NCBI GenBank assembly: GCA_028565635.1
Contig: JAOXYB010022169.1
Coordinates: 1 to 16,992 of the forward strand
Direction of reading: 5' to 3'
From: Phoronis ovalis
Lineage: Eukaryota > Phoronida > Phoronidae
DNA: 16,992 bases
Positions 10,301 to 16,992 of the stretch are shown here, piece after piece. A model generated the notes under the pieces. The model did no database searches, was not told where the DNA came from, and was given only the letters and a program-made list of their open reading frames with translations. The first letter of the stretch is position 1; every line of letters starts with the position of its first letter. A program made the translations under genes and the position numbers.

Positions 10301-10333
10301 GCGTTAGAAATTGATTTAGAGTGGTATTTGTAA
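259..10333 (+). CDS. FARSB: Phenylalanyl-tRNA synthetase beta subunit, cytosolic (3' part of gene, 14 exons)
   Basis: The protein is the beta subunit of the cytosolic alpha2-beta2 enzyme that charges tRNA-Phe; beta carries the B3/B4 editing and B5 domains and a catalytic-like C-terminal fold. Joined exons: 259-331, 533-648, 904-1054, 1441-1549, 1980-2112, 2302-2353, 2618-2679, 2937-3043, 3337-3437, 3670-3750, 4036-4128, 4918-5035, 9875-10030, 10182-10333 (TAA stop). Every junction keeps phase, giving 500 residues. Family landmarks, in order: [127 protein letters not shown]. It starts near residue 91 of a ~590-residue protein, so about 90 N-terminal residues are encoded upstream of the window. 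Odd points: one AT-AC intron, and one 4.8-kb intron with an antisense gene inside. Seen: exons and motifs. Known: family identity and domain roles. Confidence 0.97.
533..648 (+). CDS. FARSB: FARSB window exon 2
   Basis: The acceptor is GTTGTAG and the donor GTATAT. The exon encodes the conserved [10 protein letters not shown] segment and [16 protein letters not shown], and ends with two bases (AG) of an Arg codon completed by the next exon. Confidence 0.93.
904..1054 (+). CDS. FARSB: FARSB window exon 3
   Basis: The acceptor is TTCTAG and the donor GTAAGT. The exon encodes [23 protein letters not shown] and KEYTA, the most recognisable part of the B3/B4 editing domain. An open frame from 878 to 1123 runs through it, but the ATG at 878 and everything after 1054 are intronic. 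Confidence 0.95.
1441..1549 (+). CDS. FARSB: FARSB window exon 4
   Basis: The acceptor is TATATAG and the donor GTAAGT. The exon encodes [19 protein letters not shown] and [10 protein letters not shown], still in the B3/B4 region, and ends with the first base of the Gly codon of the conserved NGDHS motif. Confidence 0.95.
1833..1889. repeat. Perfect 12-bp inverted repeat with 33-base loop in a FARSB intron
   Basis: CCCTCACAATGT (1833-1844) is the exact reverse complement of ACATTGTGAGGG (1878-1889). A second competing pairing (GTCTC at 1853-1857 with GAGAC at 1875-1879) lies inside. Transcribed RNA could fold into a hairpin on either strand. Confidence 0.7.
1980..2112 (+). CDS. FARSB: FARSB window exon 5
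   Basis: The acceptor is TTTTAG and the donor GTAAGT. The exon encodes [21 protein letters not shown] and [17 protein letters not shown]. It ends with AT of an Ile codon completed by the next exon. Confidence 0.95.
2302..2353 (+). CDS. FARSB: FARSB window exon 6
   Basis: The acceptor is CTTCAG and the donor GTAAGA. This short 52-base exon encodes [17 protein letters not shown], the link between the B3/B4 and B5 regions. It ends on a codon boundary. Confidence 0.9.
2618..2679 (+). CDS. FARSB: FARSB window exon 7
   Basis: The acceptor is TAATAG and the donor GTAAGT. The exon encodes [20 protein letters not shown], the start of the B5 domain, and ends with AA of a codon completed as Asn by the next exon. 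Confidence 0.9.
2937..3043 (+). CDS. FARSB: FARSB window exon 8 (ends at a U12-type donor)
   Basis: The acceptor is TTGCAG. The exon encodes [17 protein letters not shown] and VEVPPTRA of the B5 domain. It ends after the G of the Asp codon in the conserved PPTRAD motif, where the intron starts with ATATCCTTT instead of GT. Reading on without splicing meets TGA within a few codons, and there is no usable GT nearby. Confidence 0.93.
3044..3336 (+). promoter_or_regulatory. FARSB: U12-type (minor spliceosome) AT-AC intron of FARSB
   Basis: The 5' splice site ATATCCTTT (3044-3052) matches the U12 AT-AC consensus exactly. The branch site TCCTTAACT (3320-3328) matches the U12 branch consensus, and the likely branch A (3326) lies about 10 bases before the terminal AC (3335-3336). 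Joining 3043 to 3337 gives [13 protein letters not shown], which fits the conserved family segment with no gap. No GT-AG alternative restores the frame. Seen: all three signals and the in-frame join. Known: U12 introns are removed by the U11/U12 minor spliceosome. Confidence 0.93.
3337..3437 (+). CDS. FARSB: FARSB window exon 9 (starts at an AC acceptor)
   Basis: The exon follows the AC end of the U12 intron and ends at donor GTAAAA. It encodes [18 protein letters not shown] followed by TIPNT and IAKQ, at the end of B5 and the start of the catalytic-like domain. No AG acceptor occurs in the bases just upstream. Confidence 0.93.
3670..3750 (+). CDS. FARSB: FARSB window exon 10
   Basis: The acceptor is TTGTAG and the donor GTAAGT. 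The exon is 27 whole codons encoding [20 protein letters not shown] and EALTFAL, the conserved motif of the class II synthetase-like fold in the beta subunit. Confidence 0.95.
4036..4128 (+). CDS. FARSB: FARSB window exon 11
   Basis: The acceptor is GTTAG and the donor GTATGT. The exon is 31 whole codons encoding [10 protein letters not shown] and [12 protein letters not shown], within the catalytic-like domain. Confidence 0.93.
4631..4675. repeat. 16-bp tandem repeat, nearly three copies
   Basis: TATTCAACTTTTGAAA is repeated at 4631, 4647 and, partly, 4663. The copies are essentially identical, which indicates recent duplication inside the 789-base FARSB intron. Confidence 0.85.
4918..5035 (+). 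CDS. FARSB: FARSB window exon 12
   Basis: The acceptor is TTGTAG and the donor GTATAA. The exon encodes [20 protein letters not shown] and [15 protein letters not shown]. The last three Lys codons form a run of nine A just before the donor, which could be slippery. The following intron is the oversized one that hosts the antisense ankyrin gene. Confidence 0.93.
5790..5795 (-). terminator. Candidate polyadenylation signal of the nested ankyrin gene
   Basis: TTTATT on plus reads AATAAA on minus, about 45 bases after the ankyrin stop codon. This is a sensible distance for a short 3' UTR. Confidence 0.5.
5841..8711 (-). CDS. Intronless 956-residue protein with two ankyrin-repeat blocks, nested in a FARSB intron
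   Basis: The frame is uninterrupted from ATG (8709-8711) to TAA (5841-5843). An in-frame TAA at 8730-8732 makes this ATG the first possible start in the frame. Block 1 (about residues 45-260) has some six ankyrin repeats, with TPLHIA at 125-130, TALHCAA at 161-167 and TVLH at 197-200. The linker (about 261-610) is disordered-looking: RRHS at 302-305 fits a basophilic-kinase site, and it has acidic runs near 323-332, an [11 protein letters not shown] stretch near 370-380, a CICC cluster at 451-454 and about 14 Asp at 461-474. Block 2 (about 611-940) has further repeats, with [10 protein letters not shown] at 651-660, TALHRAV at 684-690, SPIHIAI at 721-727, TALHFAV at 823-829 and NCLHRVA at 889-895. 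There is no signal peptide or membrane segment, so it is probably intracellular. Ankyrin repeats bind proteins; the partner and the family are unknown to me. No splice junction is needed, but an AG two bases before the ATG would allow a 5' UTR intron. Confidence 0.9.
7290..7331 (-). repeat. (GAT)n trinucleotide microsatellite encoding poly-Asp
   Basis: There are 13 pure GAT codons plus one GAC in the reading strand (ATC/TCA on plus), inside the ankyrin gene and encoding residues 461-474. The purity suggests recent replication-slippage growth, so length is likely to vary between individuals without breaking the frame. Confidence 0.95.
8796..8831 (-). promoter_or_regulatory. Possible core promoter of the nested ankyrin gene
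   Basis: About 90 bases upstream of the ATG the minus strand has a TATA-like CATATATCAAG (8796-8806). A TGACGT-type CRE/ATF-like site lies just beyond (8826-8831). Both are short matches in AT-rich DNA, so this is only suggestive. Confidence 0.2.
8832..9874. other. Remainder of the large FARSB intron upstream of the ankyrin gene
   Basis: No gene is visible. The stretch is AT-rich with homopolymer runs. The open frames at 9215-9424 (minus) and 9520-9705 (plus) are low-complexity chance frames. The FARSB acceptor CTGTAG ends it. Confidence 0.6.
9875..10030 (+). CDS. FARSB: FARSB window exon 13
   Basis: The acceptor is CTGTAG and the donor GTAATT. The exon encodes [20 protein letters not shown] and MQLMQVPP. 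It lies 4.84 kb downstream of exon 12, beyond the antisense gene, and joins it in phase 1 to give Asp-Val-Gly. Confidence 0.95.
10182..10333 (+). CDS. FARSB: FARSB window exon 14 (last coding exon)
   Basis: The acceptor is GTTTTAG. The exon encodes [40 protein letters not shown] and ends IDLEWYL followed by TAA (10331-10333). This is the normal C-terminus of the family, so the gene is complete at this end. The in-frame ATG at 10130 upstream is intronic. Confidence 0.95.
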
Positions 10334-10347
10334 GCAAAAATTTCAAT

Positions 10348-10353
10348 AATAAA
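10348..10353 (+). terminator. Candidate proximal polyadenylation signal of FARSB
   Basis: AATAAA begins 15 bases after the FARSB stop, which would give a very short 3' UTR. It is a perfect hexamer, but the flanks are AT-rich, so chance is possible. Confidence 0.4.
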
Positions 10354-10888
10354 CTCCAATGCGCAATTTTAAAATATTAACTGATTCCATAATTGTACTA
10401 TGTAATATTATAAACCATTTGTATTATATAAAATAACTAGAGCAGCTAACCAACAACTTTGAGGTTTTTAGTGCACGATTAAGATGGAGTGTATTATTCA
10501 ACAAGCAGGACAATTTTGCTGGTAACCAGGTTGCACTATTCAGATGCAGGTGTGTCATTACGTCTTCAACAGTAATAGGATTTTATCCCCACTCCAAGCA
10601 CCTGAAATTAAAGCTCCTCATATTCAACAAAAAGCAACTTTTTATTGTACATGCTTGAAAGGATGAAGTGGGAATTATGTAGTGTTATGCATGTAATTGT
10701 TAATATTTCTTTCGCTTTCAGTATCCTTTGGTGATAAAAACTTATCTAATGTAAATGTGTAGCAATGCTTGATGTAAATGTAACAATACTTAAATACATG
10801 CAGACAGTGGTCTTAAATACACTATTGTGTTTATTTTCAAACCATTGTAATATGCTAAGATACAAAACTGATTTTAATCGTAAAGAAC

Positions 10889-10894
10889 AATAAA
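10889..10894 (+). terminator. Candidate distal polyadenylation signal of FARSB
   Basis: AATAAA lies about 555 bases after the stop, with a GT-rich stretch (around 10955-10970) downstream that resembles a cleavage-stimulating element. It would give a 3' UTR of about 0.57 kb, ending well before the convergent small gene's own signal. Confidence 0.4.
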
Positions 10895-11139
10895 GTAAAA
10901 GAACAGATACAGTATCGGTCAATTTCATTTTTCCATGAGACATGTCCGACCTTGTTCTGTGTGTTGTTTAAATTTACTGTTTCTTTACATTTTGGATAAA
11001 ACACTCGTTTCGATTAAGTGTAACCAACCTTTACACAGTAAACATCTAGTATCACATAAATGTCACTTTTATTTCATTGCACTCATAGCAGGCTATTGTT
11101 AATTATCAATTTTGGATAGTTGTCTATCCACAGAATACC

Positions 11140-11282
11140 TGTCCAGTCAGAAAATGACTTAAAAGTTACCTCATAATGTATAAAAAGTAATCACTAAAAT
11201 ACAGGTACACCAGTGGTATACCACATACCCAGATGCGGAATGTAATATATGTTTATTAGTTGTGTTATTTTCTGATTGGATA
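11140..11282. mobile_element. MITE-like element with imperfect terminal inverted repeats
   Basis: TGTCCAGTCAGAAAATGAC (11140-11158) pairs as an imperfect inverted repeat with GTTATTTTCTGATTGGATA (11264-11282), matching at about 16 of 19 positions. The roughly 105-base centre has no coding capacity and contains a perfect palindrome, GTGGTATACCAC (11213-11224). Size and structure suit a small non-autonomous transposon, but no clear target-site duplication is seen and the family is unknown. Confidence 0.35.
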
Positions 11283-11501
11283 TGAAACCCGTCCAATCTT
11301 GATCACAACACACAAGCTATGGTATGAGCAATACAATTAATGAAGCTGGAAATAACTTCTTGAATATATGTCCGGGACAATTTTGCTTGCACATTCAGTC
11401 TCAAGCATTTTTTTTGAAAAAACACTTTAACCACCTTTCTAGTCGTAGCCGGTCGCAGTTGAATCTGTTATTTTACAAGCCATTGCCAGTGCAACAATGA
11501 T

Positions 11502-11507
11502 TTTAAT
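11502..11507 (-). terminator. Candidate polyadenylation signal of the 87-residue gene
   Basis: TTTAAT on plus reads ATTAAA on minus, about 41 bases after the TAG stop. ATTAAA is the commonest variant signal, and the distance suits a short 3' UTR. Confidence 0.45.
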
Positions 11508-11547
11508 ATAAGAACAACGAAGATGACACTCGTAGTAACCAGATCTT

Positions 11548-12751
11548 CTATCGGAATCCACTGCCAATTAATATCAAAGTCGCGTTGTGAATTATATCAT
11601 AGGTCAACATAGTGCCACTTTCTAAAAAAAACAGTTCGATTCTGGAGCGTGAGTGGCTCGCCATCAAGTTTGTAGAAGAACCGTCTTGCTGATGGTACAA
11701 CCCTGCGTGATCACTAATCCCAAGCACTATTTCTTTCAGTGCTTTCTGTGGATCCTGACTGGAGCAATATGTTAAACGCGTTGTTCTGTAAACCAAATGT
11801 CAGGGAAATGCATTTTATGACAAATTAATTAAACGAAACATTAATTTACAATGACTTTGAATAAAAGTTTTTGTTAAATGTTCTTGAACAGTAGTTTTGT
11901 CAAAATTATTCAAAATACAATAGAATAGTATAAGTATATATCTACCTGTGTTTCAATGAAATTATTTGGAATTTTCCTGTAAAAACTGCATTAGTTGTTT
12001 CCAAACTGCTAGTGCAAATCATTTCACCATGCGCTTGAGCCAAATCAATGAACCACAAATTGGAACAAGTGCAATCAAATCCTTACAAATTTACTTCGCT
12101 CAGTAAATTTAAACCTATTGGGTAAAAAGGATATAACTTTTACTCAAGTCTAATTTTGTTAGTTTGGCAAATCCAGAAAATTTGGCAGAACGCATTCTAT
12201 CCATACCAGTACCAATAAAGTATAAGTTGCTGCAAATGTCAGCGTTAGTGACGAAACCACTAATGAGGTATCCTTTTGAAATATTTGTTTTTCTCAAAGA
12301 CTTATTTGCCACAGGGTATCATTTTCTTGTTGGATATTTACCGCGGGGTATATTTTCAAAAAATATTCGTTTAAAACGGTGCATTTCTTGGAAAATGTAT
12401 TTACGACAGGTATGAAAACTTAAGGTTCCTAAATTTTCCCATGTTTATTTACCACAGAGTATATAATTTACAAGTGAATTTTGCACAGGGTATCTATTTC
12501 GGTAGAGTTATTTACAACAGGGTATAGTTATGATGTTTTCATTTACGACAGGGTGACATTTATCTACCACAGGATCAGGGTTTTTGCCCTGGGCCGCACA
12601 CCTCTACCAACTTTTTGTCAAGTACCCTCGGGGTTATATAGTCCTCTATTTAATCTAGAGTAAGCAATAAGTTCTTATGACATTCATTTGTATTCCAGAA
12701 ACATCGTAATCAAAATATCACTTACGAAAAAAAGTCAACCGACCTTTCCAT
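11548..12751 (-). CDS. Predicted two-exon gene for an 87-residue protein of unknown function
   Basis: Exon 1 coding part is complement 12726-12751 and exon 2 is complement 11548-11785; the intron is 940 bases. The ATG at 12751 has A at -3 and G at +4, with an in-frame TGA 12 bases upstream. Exon 1 encodes MERSVDFF plus two bases and ends at donor GTAAGT. Exon 2 follows a TTTACAG acceptor, completes the Ser codon and continues in phase for 78 codons to TAG. The product is small and soluble, with no signal peptide: a helix-like DPQKALKEIVLGI near residues 20-32, then GLYHQQDGSS, and a strand-rich C-terminal third (RIELFFLE, MLTYDII, TLILIGSGF) that could form a beta-hairpin domain. I do not recognise the family. 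Donor, acceptor, phase, start context and polyadenylation signal all agree, but no homology confirms it. It converges on FARSB. Confidence 0.6.
12302..12638. repeat. Degenerate minisatellite of a TTTACNACAGGGTAT-like motif
   Basis: Related copies start near 12302, 12334, 12398, 12444, 12478, 12508, 12541 and 12560, with a weaker one near 12621. Examples are TTTGCCACAGGGTAT, TTTACCGCGGGGTAT, TTTACAACAGGGTAT and TTTACGACAGGGTGA. Several spacings are near 32 bases (32, 34, 30, 33), or about double (64), suggesting an old array of roughly 32-base units. It lies inside the intron of the 87-residue gene. Weaker outliers occur at 13261-13290 and 13388-13402. Confidence 0.6.
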
Positions 12752-12814
12752 TCTGTGGCCTCAACAAGAAACTAAAGTACAGCAACGTGTCAGTGCACCA
12801 GTCGCTGCTTGGTT

Positions 12815-12830
12815 GCCGCGGCTATTATAT
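12815..12830 (-). promoter_or_regulatory. TATA-like element upstream of the 87-residue gene
   Basis: On minus, CATATAATAG (12822-12831) lies about 75 bases upstream of the ATG, next to a small GC-rich GCCGCGGC island (12815-12822) in otherwise AT-rich DNA. This could place transcription start near 12795 with a 5' UTR of about 45 bases. Inference only. Confidence 0.25.
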
Positions 12831-14700
12831 GCAGCATCTAAGGCGTACTATTAATTAATAACACCTATTGTTACTACACTAATAATCATTAGTATTATTA
12901 TTGTTACATATTATTAAAGCATATCAATAGTTTCGAGCTTTTAAAATTTCAATTTCCAGTCATCCAGTTATTTATCCAAATTACATTTATATAATTAGGA
13001 CATAACTAATATTTTTAAAAGTTACTTCAGGTTTCCAAATTATGTTCTGCTGCATGTACAAAATACTGGTGCGTTATACAGTAACTTCGATAATTTATGT
13101 TACGGAACAACTATATAAATATAAACAGCAACTCGAAAAATTGCAGTCCAAAAGCCTGTGGCGCCATCTTTCAATAAAAAATGAATTGTGAAAATTTCTC
13201 AAAATGAAGAATCCTCCAGAGCACTTATGCAGGAAAGGATTGGCAGTACTTTTCCATCTACTTACACAGGGAACATAAACAGGGTATTCTTATAGATTTT
13301 AAGACATTATGACTATGTAATAAATTGTTATTTCCTTGTTATATATAGGCTCCTGCTAAAATGATATTGTGGCAGTATTCTTGAAGGATATTTGCCACAA
13401 TTTAATAAAACTGATCTTTGACAGCTGCTAAAAATTGAGAAATCAAAAAGGATGTTGAAAGCTATGGGAAACATTCAAACCTTTCCGGGACACGTTTTGC
13501 AATAAACGGTACTTTTTTACATGCCATATGTTCCGTACTGCAGAATTTGTGTTACTTATATAAACAACTGCATGAAGAGAACGGAAGATGCATGAAAAGT
13601 TTATATAAGCTTAGACTTTCAAATTGTAGACATCTTACCATCGCCAAAGCTAACAGGCTAACCACAAAAAAAAGTTTTAAAAAAAATTGTAAGTCGGATC
13701 TGCGTAAAAAGTATTTGGAAAAATTAGAAAATGCACCATAATATCAGGGACTATAATAGACCCAAATAATATATAATAGTTCACGTTTCATTTTATTCAA
13801 AAAAAAATATTCTGCGGTAAAATAATTATCAGAGGTGGTGACCTTTGTCATTAGTAATTAATATAGCTAAAAGGCATCCAGAAAACACTAGATTAGTGCG
13901 AAATCCATAAAGGTAAGCAGACGATGACAACGATTTACACTGAGAAATTTTCTAAATTATTTTCCATCCCATTTTATCCCGCTTATAAAAGAAGATCGTA
14001 ACAACAGGTGAGCATGGTTACTTGACCATGACGTGAATCATCACACAACTGAAAAACATTTTAGGATGAACCTAAAAGGTAAAAGTATGATCGTGTAATA
14101 CAATGTCTGAAGCTCAGCTGGTAACATTGAGACATTCTTCCAATATATTATTTTCACTATCTATAAATAAAAATCACGTTGTTACTCTTAGTATTCAAGT
14201 ATTCAGGGTTTTTGTGTTATGTCCGTATCATTTTTTTAATATTACATAACATTTTCTCATGCTCCCAGTACGTATTTGTGTTTCTTAAAACATTTTTTAT
14301 ATATTTTGAAATTTTTCAATGATTGATCCTTTTACTAAAGATCTACAAATTAAATTTAATTTAGTTTAAGCGAAAGAAAGTAAAAAAAAAAATAGTTCAG
14401 TAATCTTACCCGTATAAGATAAAAGTACGAAAATATATACATGTGTAGTACTAGATTGCACTTTTAACAGTCTTTAGTCATCATTTTTTTTCACAAAACA
14501 ACAATTACATCAACATGATCTATTAATTTTTTATCATTTAATATTTATCATTCGTGGTATTTAAAAGCATCAATGAGTCTAGTCTAAAAATTGAGTTTAA
14601 ATCCCTATATAAATTTCTATCTCTATATGCACTATTAATTTTAAAACAAATTTTTGACTTTTTATAGTTTATAGGTTATTTAGTACATTTATACAGTATA

Positions 14701-14784
14701 TAGTCTGTGTTAGAGACTACAATGAGTCATACCAGTAACACATCCTACGCCGGGATCCTACGCAATACTAGGTCCACACGGACC
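14701..14784. repeat. Cluster of short inverted and direct repeats
   Basis: TAGTCT/AGACTA (14701-14706 and 14714-14719) and GGTCC/GGACC (14771-14775 and 14780-14784) are short inverted repeats. ATCCTACGC occurs twice (14742-14750 and 14755-14763). The patch is GC-richer than its surroundings. No tRNA or known element fits. Confidence 0.5.
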
Positions 14785-14865
14785 ACAAGTACTCCAAACG
14801 AGAATTTACGGTCACATGCTATCGTATGATTGGTTAAGTTGTTATGGTTCATATCCTTCAAATGA

Positions 14866-14911
14866 ATACCGAAATATAATCACCTGATATACCGAAATAT
14901 AAACGCCTGAT
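14866..14911. repeat. 23-bp tandem duplication
   Basis: Two adjacent copies (14866-14888 and 14889-14911) begin ATACCGAAATATAA and end CCTGAT, differing at two positions. Short intergenic duplication with no coding role seen. Confidence 0.85.
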
Positions 14912-15464
14912 AGACAGATAAATACTGGGTTAGATAAACAACAGACTGGTCCAGTGCAGAAGTGATGGAGTAGTAACTGAAGTAAAAACCAAATAATAGT
15001 TAAACATATCATTGTATCAACAAGGTTGATATTGATGACAGAAACCCACATCTCAAAGTTTCTGAAAGTCTACAACTCATGTCTAGGTAAGAATCTCTTT
15101 AACATGTGATAATAACTTTTTTTGATTACCATTTTAGTTTTATGATGAAGTGTTGTGTGGCCGGGTTGTGAGTAATTCATTCCGTAGTAATATAGTAGAC
15201 CATAGTAAGAATTTATTACGATGTCATATTTTTCTAGAATCGGATATCTAACCAACTATGTAAAGGCAGTTTTTGTCTAAGATTTTGAAAATTCCGACCA
15301 TAAATTCTCATATCTTAGCGAACTCTCTAGATCTGTTCGTATTAACTCTATTATTCTCTTATCATTTAGGTAACTCGGCCATTTAAACTATTGGTACTTA
15401 ACACTCAAATACACTCGAGGCAGTGATCAAATCAATAACTCATATTTCATAAGAACAGTGAGAC

Positions 15465-15534
15465 ATGAAGAGGAATTTAGCTGCCGTCTTTATATCGGGA
15501 TGTGTATTGGTATGTGTATTAGCAGTTGTATTAG
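15465..15534 (+). CDS. First coding exon of a secreted or membrane protein (signal peptide)
   Basis: The ATG at 15465 has G at -3 and opens 23 codons plus one base, ending at a strong GTAAGC donor. The peptide has a basic start (MKRN) followed by a 19-residue hydrophobic run rich in Val, Leu and Ala, with two Cys. This is a classical signal peptide or signal anchor. A phase-1 intron straight after the signal sequence is the usual layout for secreted-protein genes. The rest of the gene is not clearly in the window; one tiny candidate exon is at 16475-16518. Upstream, TTTAAA (15382-15387) could act as a weak TATA box. The mature product cannot be identified. Confidence 0.55.
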
Positions 15535-16992
15535 GTAAGCAAAATGCGACTTTCAAGTTAAAGACATGTACATAACATTAGATGCTAGTTGACATGTACC
15601 ATCTGTTATCACCATGCTGGGAAATCATGCACAGAAAGATTACTGAGAGTTTTTATTGGAGATATTGGTGCTATGTTTTCATAGTCTTCTGTTATAGTAT
15701 GAAATAATGTATGTTAATTAATTTTTAATTGCGAAAATAAATAAACACTGGGTTTTATGGCCATAAAATCATCACATATAGGTTACAAAGTTAACAAATT
15801 AATGATTCATAACAAAGAAATGTTGCAATCATTATACAGACAGATCCTGTCAAAACACAACAGGAGAATATGATATTGTTTTATTTCAAACTAGAAAAGT
15901 TCATACAAAGTTATATATACTATCAGTTATGATAAATATTTGAACCTTGTGACTGTGTGACATAAATGTTGTACTTCTATTATAAACAGAATTAAACTAA
16001 ATAAATGTTTTCATTGCTGACAAAGGAGGACCAATTTAAATGTGATTTTTTTAAAAATAAATTAATTTAATTGACATTTTTTGTGTAAACAACTTTGTCA
16101 TTGTTATTGTGTTTATTTGTTTTGCCTGGTGATTTAACATACTGCTATTAATATTTAATATATTGTAATATATATTCATTTACATTTTACAACCTTTGGT
16201 TCCCATGCAAGAATTGGGAATAGGTGTTAAGTTATTTATGTTTTTGGTTTATATACCCCTTCTGTCAGTCTCCAATATCTAGCTTTTGATCTAAAACTTG
16301 TATACAGCATGGCTATTAAAGTTAGTGTTAGAATTGTAGCTGTTTTATTTTGTCTTCTTTCAGTGAACATACCCACTAACAACATTTTGATCAATTCATT
16401 AGTCATGTCAACTTCTTTCATGTTACCTTACAAAAAAATACAGTATATGCTGCTTTGAAATTTTGTTTCTGCAGATTTGAGCTTTCCTGTTCAAAAATCA
16501 CGCGCAGAAAATCAGTAATTGGATAAGAATCTCAAAATTAAAGGCCTTTAAATACGAAGTATACATTGAAAATTTGATTTCAAGGCAAAACTAGTGTTTG
16601 AGACGAGTTCAGATACCCTTGCCGGCCATCGCTAGCATGCGATAGTGCATTTTTGTATTATCACATTTTTGCCTCTTTTTTTAAAAACTGTGGAAGGTAT
16701 TTTGTTCATGTTCATGCATGACACATGTTTTGACCCATGCATCTTAATGATAAACTTAAATCACATTCCGAACATTCCTATGAACCATGCCCAAAGCACT
16801 GCACATTGGCATAAGTACACCATTAGACTCCCCATCCAACTCAATACAAAAATGTTGTAAAGTTCATGCCCATATCAAATAGATATATATAAGCAACATT
16901 CCGTACTATTATCTCTTCATAATGTGAGCGTACACTCTTTCATACACTACCAGTTAAATTTCCGTGCAGTCTTGACCATACTGATTTTGAGA
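15535..16992. other. Probable intron and flank downstream of the signal-peptide exon
   Basis: AT-rich sequence starting at the GTAAGC donor. The only exon-like candidate is at 16475-16518. Open frames at 16236-16421 (minus) and 16645-16860 (plus) show no splice context or recognisable domain. Confidence 0.45.
16475..16518 (+). CDS. Possible second, terminal exon of the signal-peptide gene
   Basis: A good acceptor (TTTTGTTTCTGCAG, ending 16474) is followed by two bases that complete the phase-1 codon as Asp, then 13 codons (LSFPVQKSRAENQ) and TAA. ATTAAA follows at 16537-16542. Joined to the exon at 15465 this gives a 37-residue precursor with a very short mature peptide. The acceptor may equally be a chance match, with the true next exon beyond the window. 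Confidence 0.2.

Larger units (their letters stand above)
10334..11501. other. Region between the FARSB stop and the small gene's 3' end
   Basis: The region holds the FARSB 3' UTR candidates and the MITE-like element. Apart from these and scattered short AT-rich open frames, I see no gene. FARSB and the 87-residue gene converge here. Confidence 0.6.
12832..15464. other. Intergenic region without a supported gene
   Basis: AT-rich DNA between the start of the 87-residue gene and the signal-peptide exon, which point away from each other. It contains outlier copies of the ACAGGGTAT motif near 13.3 kb, a run of short inverted and direct repeats at 14701-14784 and a 23-bp duplication. A lysine-rich 64-codon frame at 13547-13741 has no splice or start support. 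No RNA gene was recognised. Confidence 0.5.

Noticed and set aside
10130-10333. 67-codon open frame on plus
   Set aside because: It is the last FARSB exon with an upstream intronic ATG. The acceptor at 10181 fixes the exon start.
10721-10729. GTATCCTTT, a perfect U12 GT-type 5' splice site after the FARSB stop (another at 12268-12276)
   Set aside because: No matching branch site and acceptor, and no coding exon on either side. Exact 9-base matches are expected by chance at roughly this frequency in 17 kb.
12115-12312. 65-codon minus-strand open frame
   Set aside because: It lies in the intron of the 87-residue gene and is not joined to it in phase by any good splice sites.
12164-12663. Two plus-strand open frames with repeated FxTGY-like text
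   Set aside because: The repeated residues reflect the degenerate DNA repeat array in the intron of the small gene, not a protein repeat family.
13547-13741. Lysine-rich 64-codon open frame on plus
   Set aside because: It has poly-A-driven Lys codons and no start context, splice signals or recognisable domain. A decayed transposon fragment is possible but unsupported.
13870-13916. Possible exon before a GTAAGC donor at 13912
   Set aside because: Frames checked through the segment meet stops, and no partner exon was found.

Overview
The window is animal nuclear DNA: AT-rich, with short GT-AG introns, weak polypyrimidine tracts, AATAAA/ATTAAA signals and long non-coding stretches. Nothing is bacterial or viral. 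The gene content (an invertebrate-like FARSB, a large intronless ankyrin gene, scattered short repeats) suggests an invertebrate. A lophotrochozoan such as a mollusc is my guess, but nothing in the sequence fixes the phylum.

Layout. (1) 1-10333, plus strand: the last 14 coding exons of FARSB, the beta subunit of cytosolic phenylalanyl-tRNA synthetase. They run from roughly residue 91 of the usual ~590 to the stop codon; the exons for the N-terminus lie upstream of base 1. All 14 exons join in frame and give 500 residues without a stop. (2) One FARSB intron (3044-3336) is a textbook U12-type AT-AC intron, with ATATCCTTT at the 5' end, TCCTTAACT as branch site and AC at the 3' end. The translation across the join supports it. 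(3) The FARSB intron at 5036-9874 is 4.8 kb while all the others are under 0.8 kb. It holds a complete, uninterrupted antisense gene (complement 5841-8711) for a 956-residue protein with two ankyrin-repeat blocks around an acidic, serine-rich linker. (4) Tail to tail with FARSB is a small two-exon minus-strand gene (complement 11548-12751) for a predicted 87-residue protein that I do not recognise. (5) 12752-15464 is intergenic, with short inverted and tandem repeats. (6) At 15465-15534 (plus) there is a convincing first coding exon, with a signal peptide followed by a phase-1 GTAAGC donor. Most of that gene is either outside the window or reduced to one tiny possible second exon at 16475-16518.

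Repeats: a degenerate array of a TTTACNACAGGGTAT-like motif (12302-12638, with outliers near 13.3 kb), a MITE-like inverted-repeat element (11140-11282), a 12-bp perfect inverted repeat in a FARSB intron (1833-1889), and small tandem repeats.

How the genes relate: FARSB is translation housekeeping. The ankyrin gene sits inside it on the opposite strand, so FARSB pre-mRNA must be transcribed through it. The 87-residue gene converges on the FARSB 3' end, and the signal-peptide gene diverges from the 87-residue gene. There is no operon-like arrangement.
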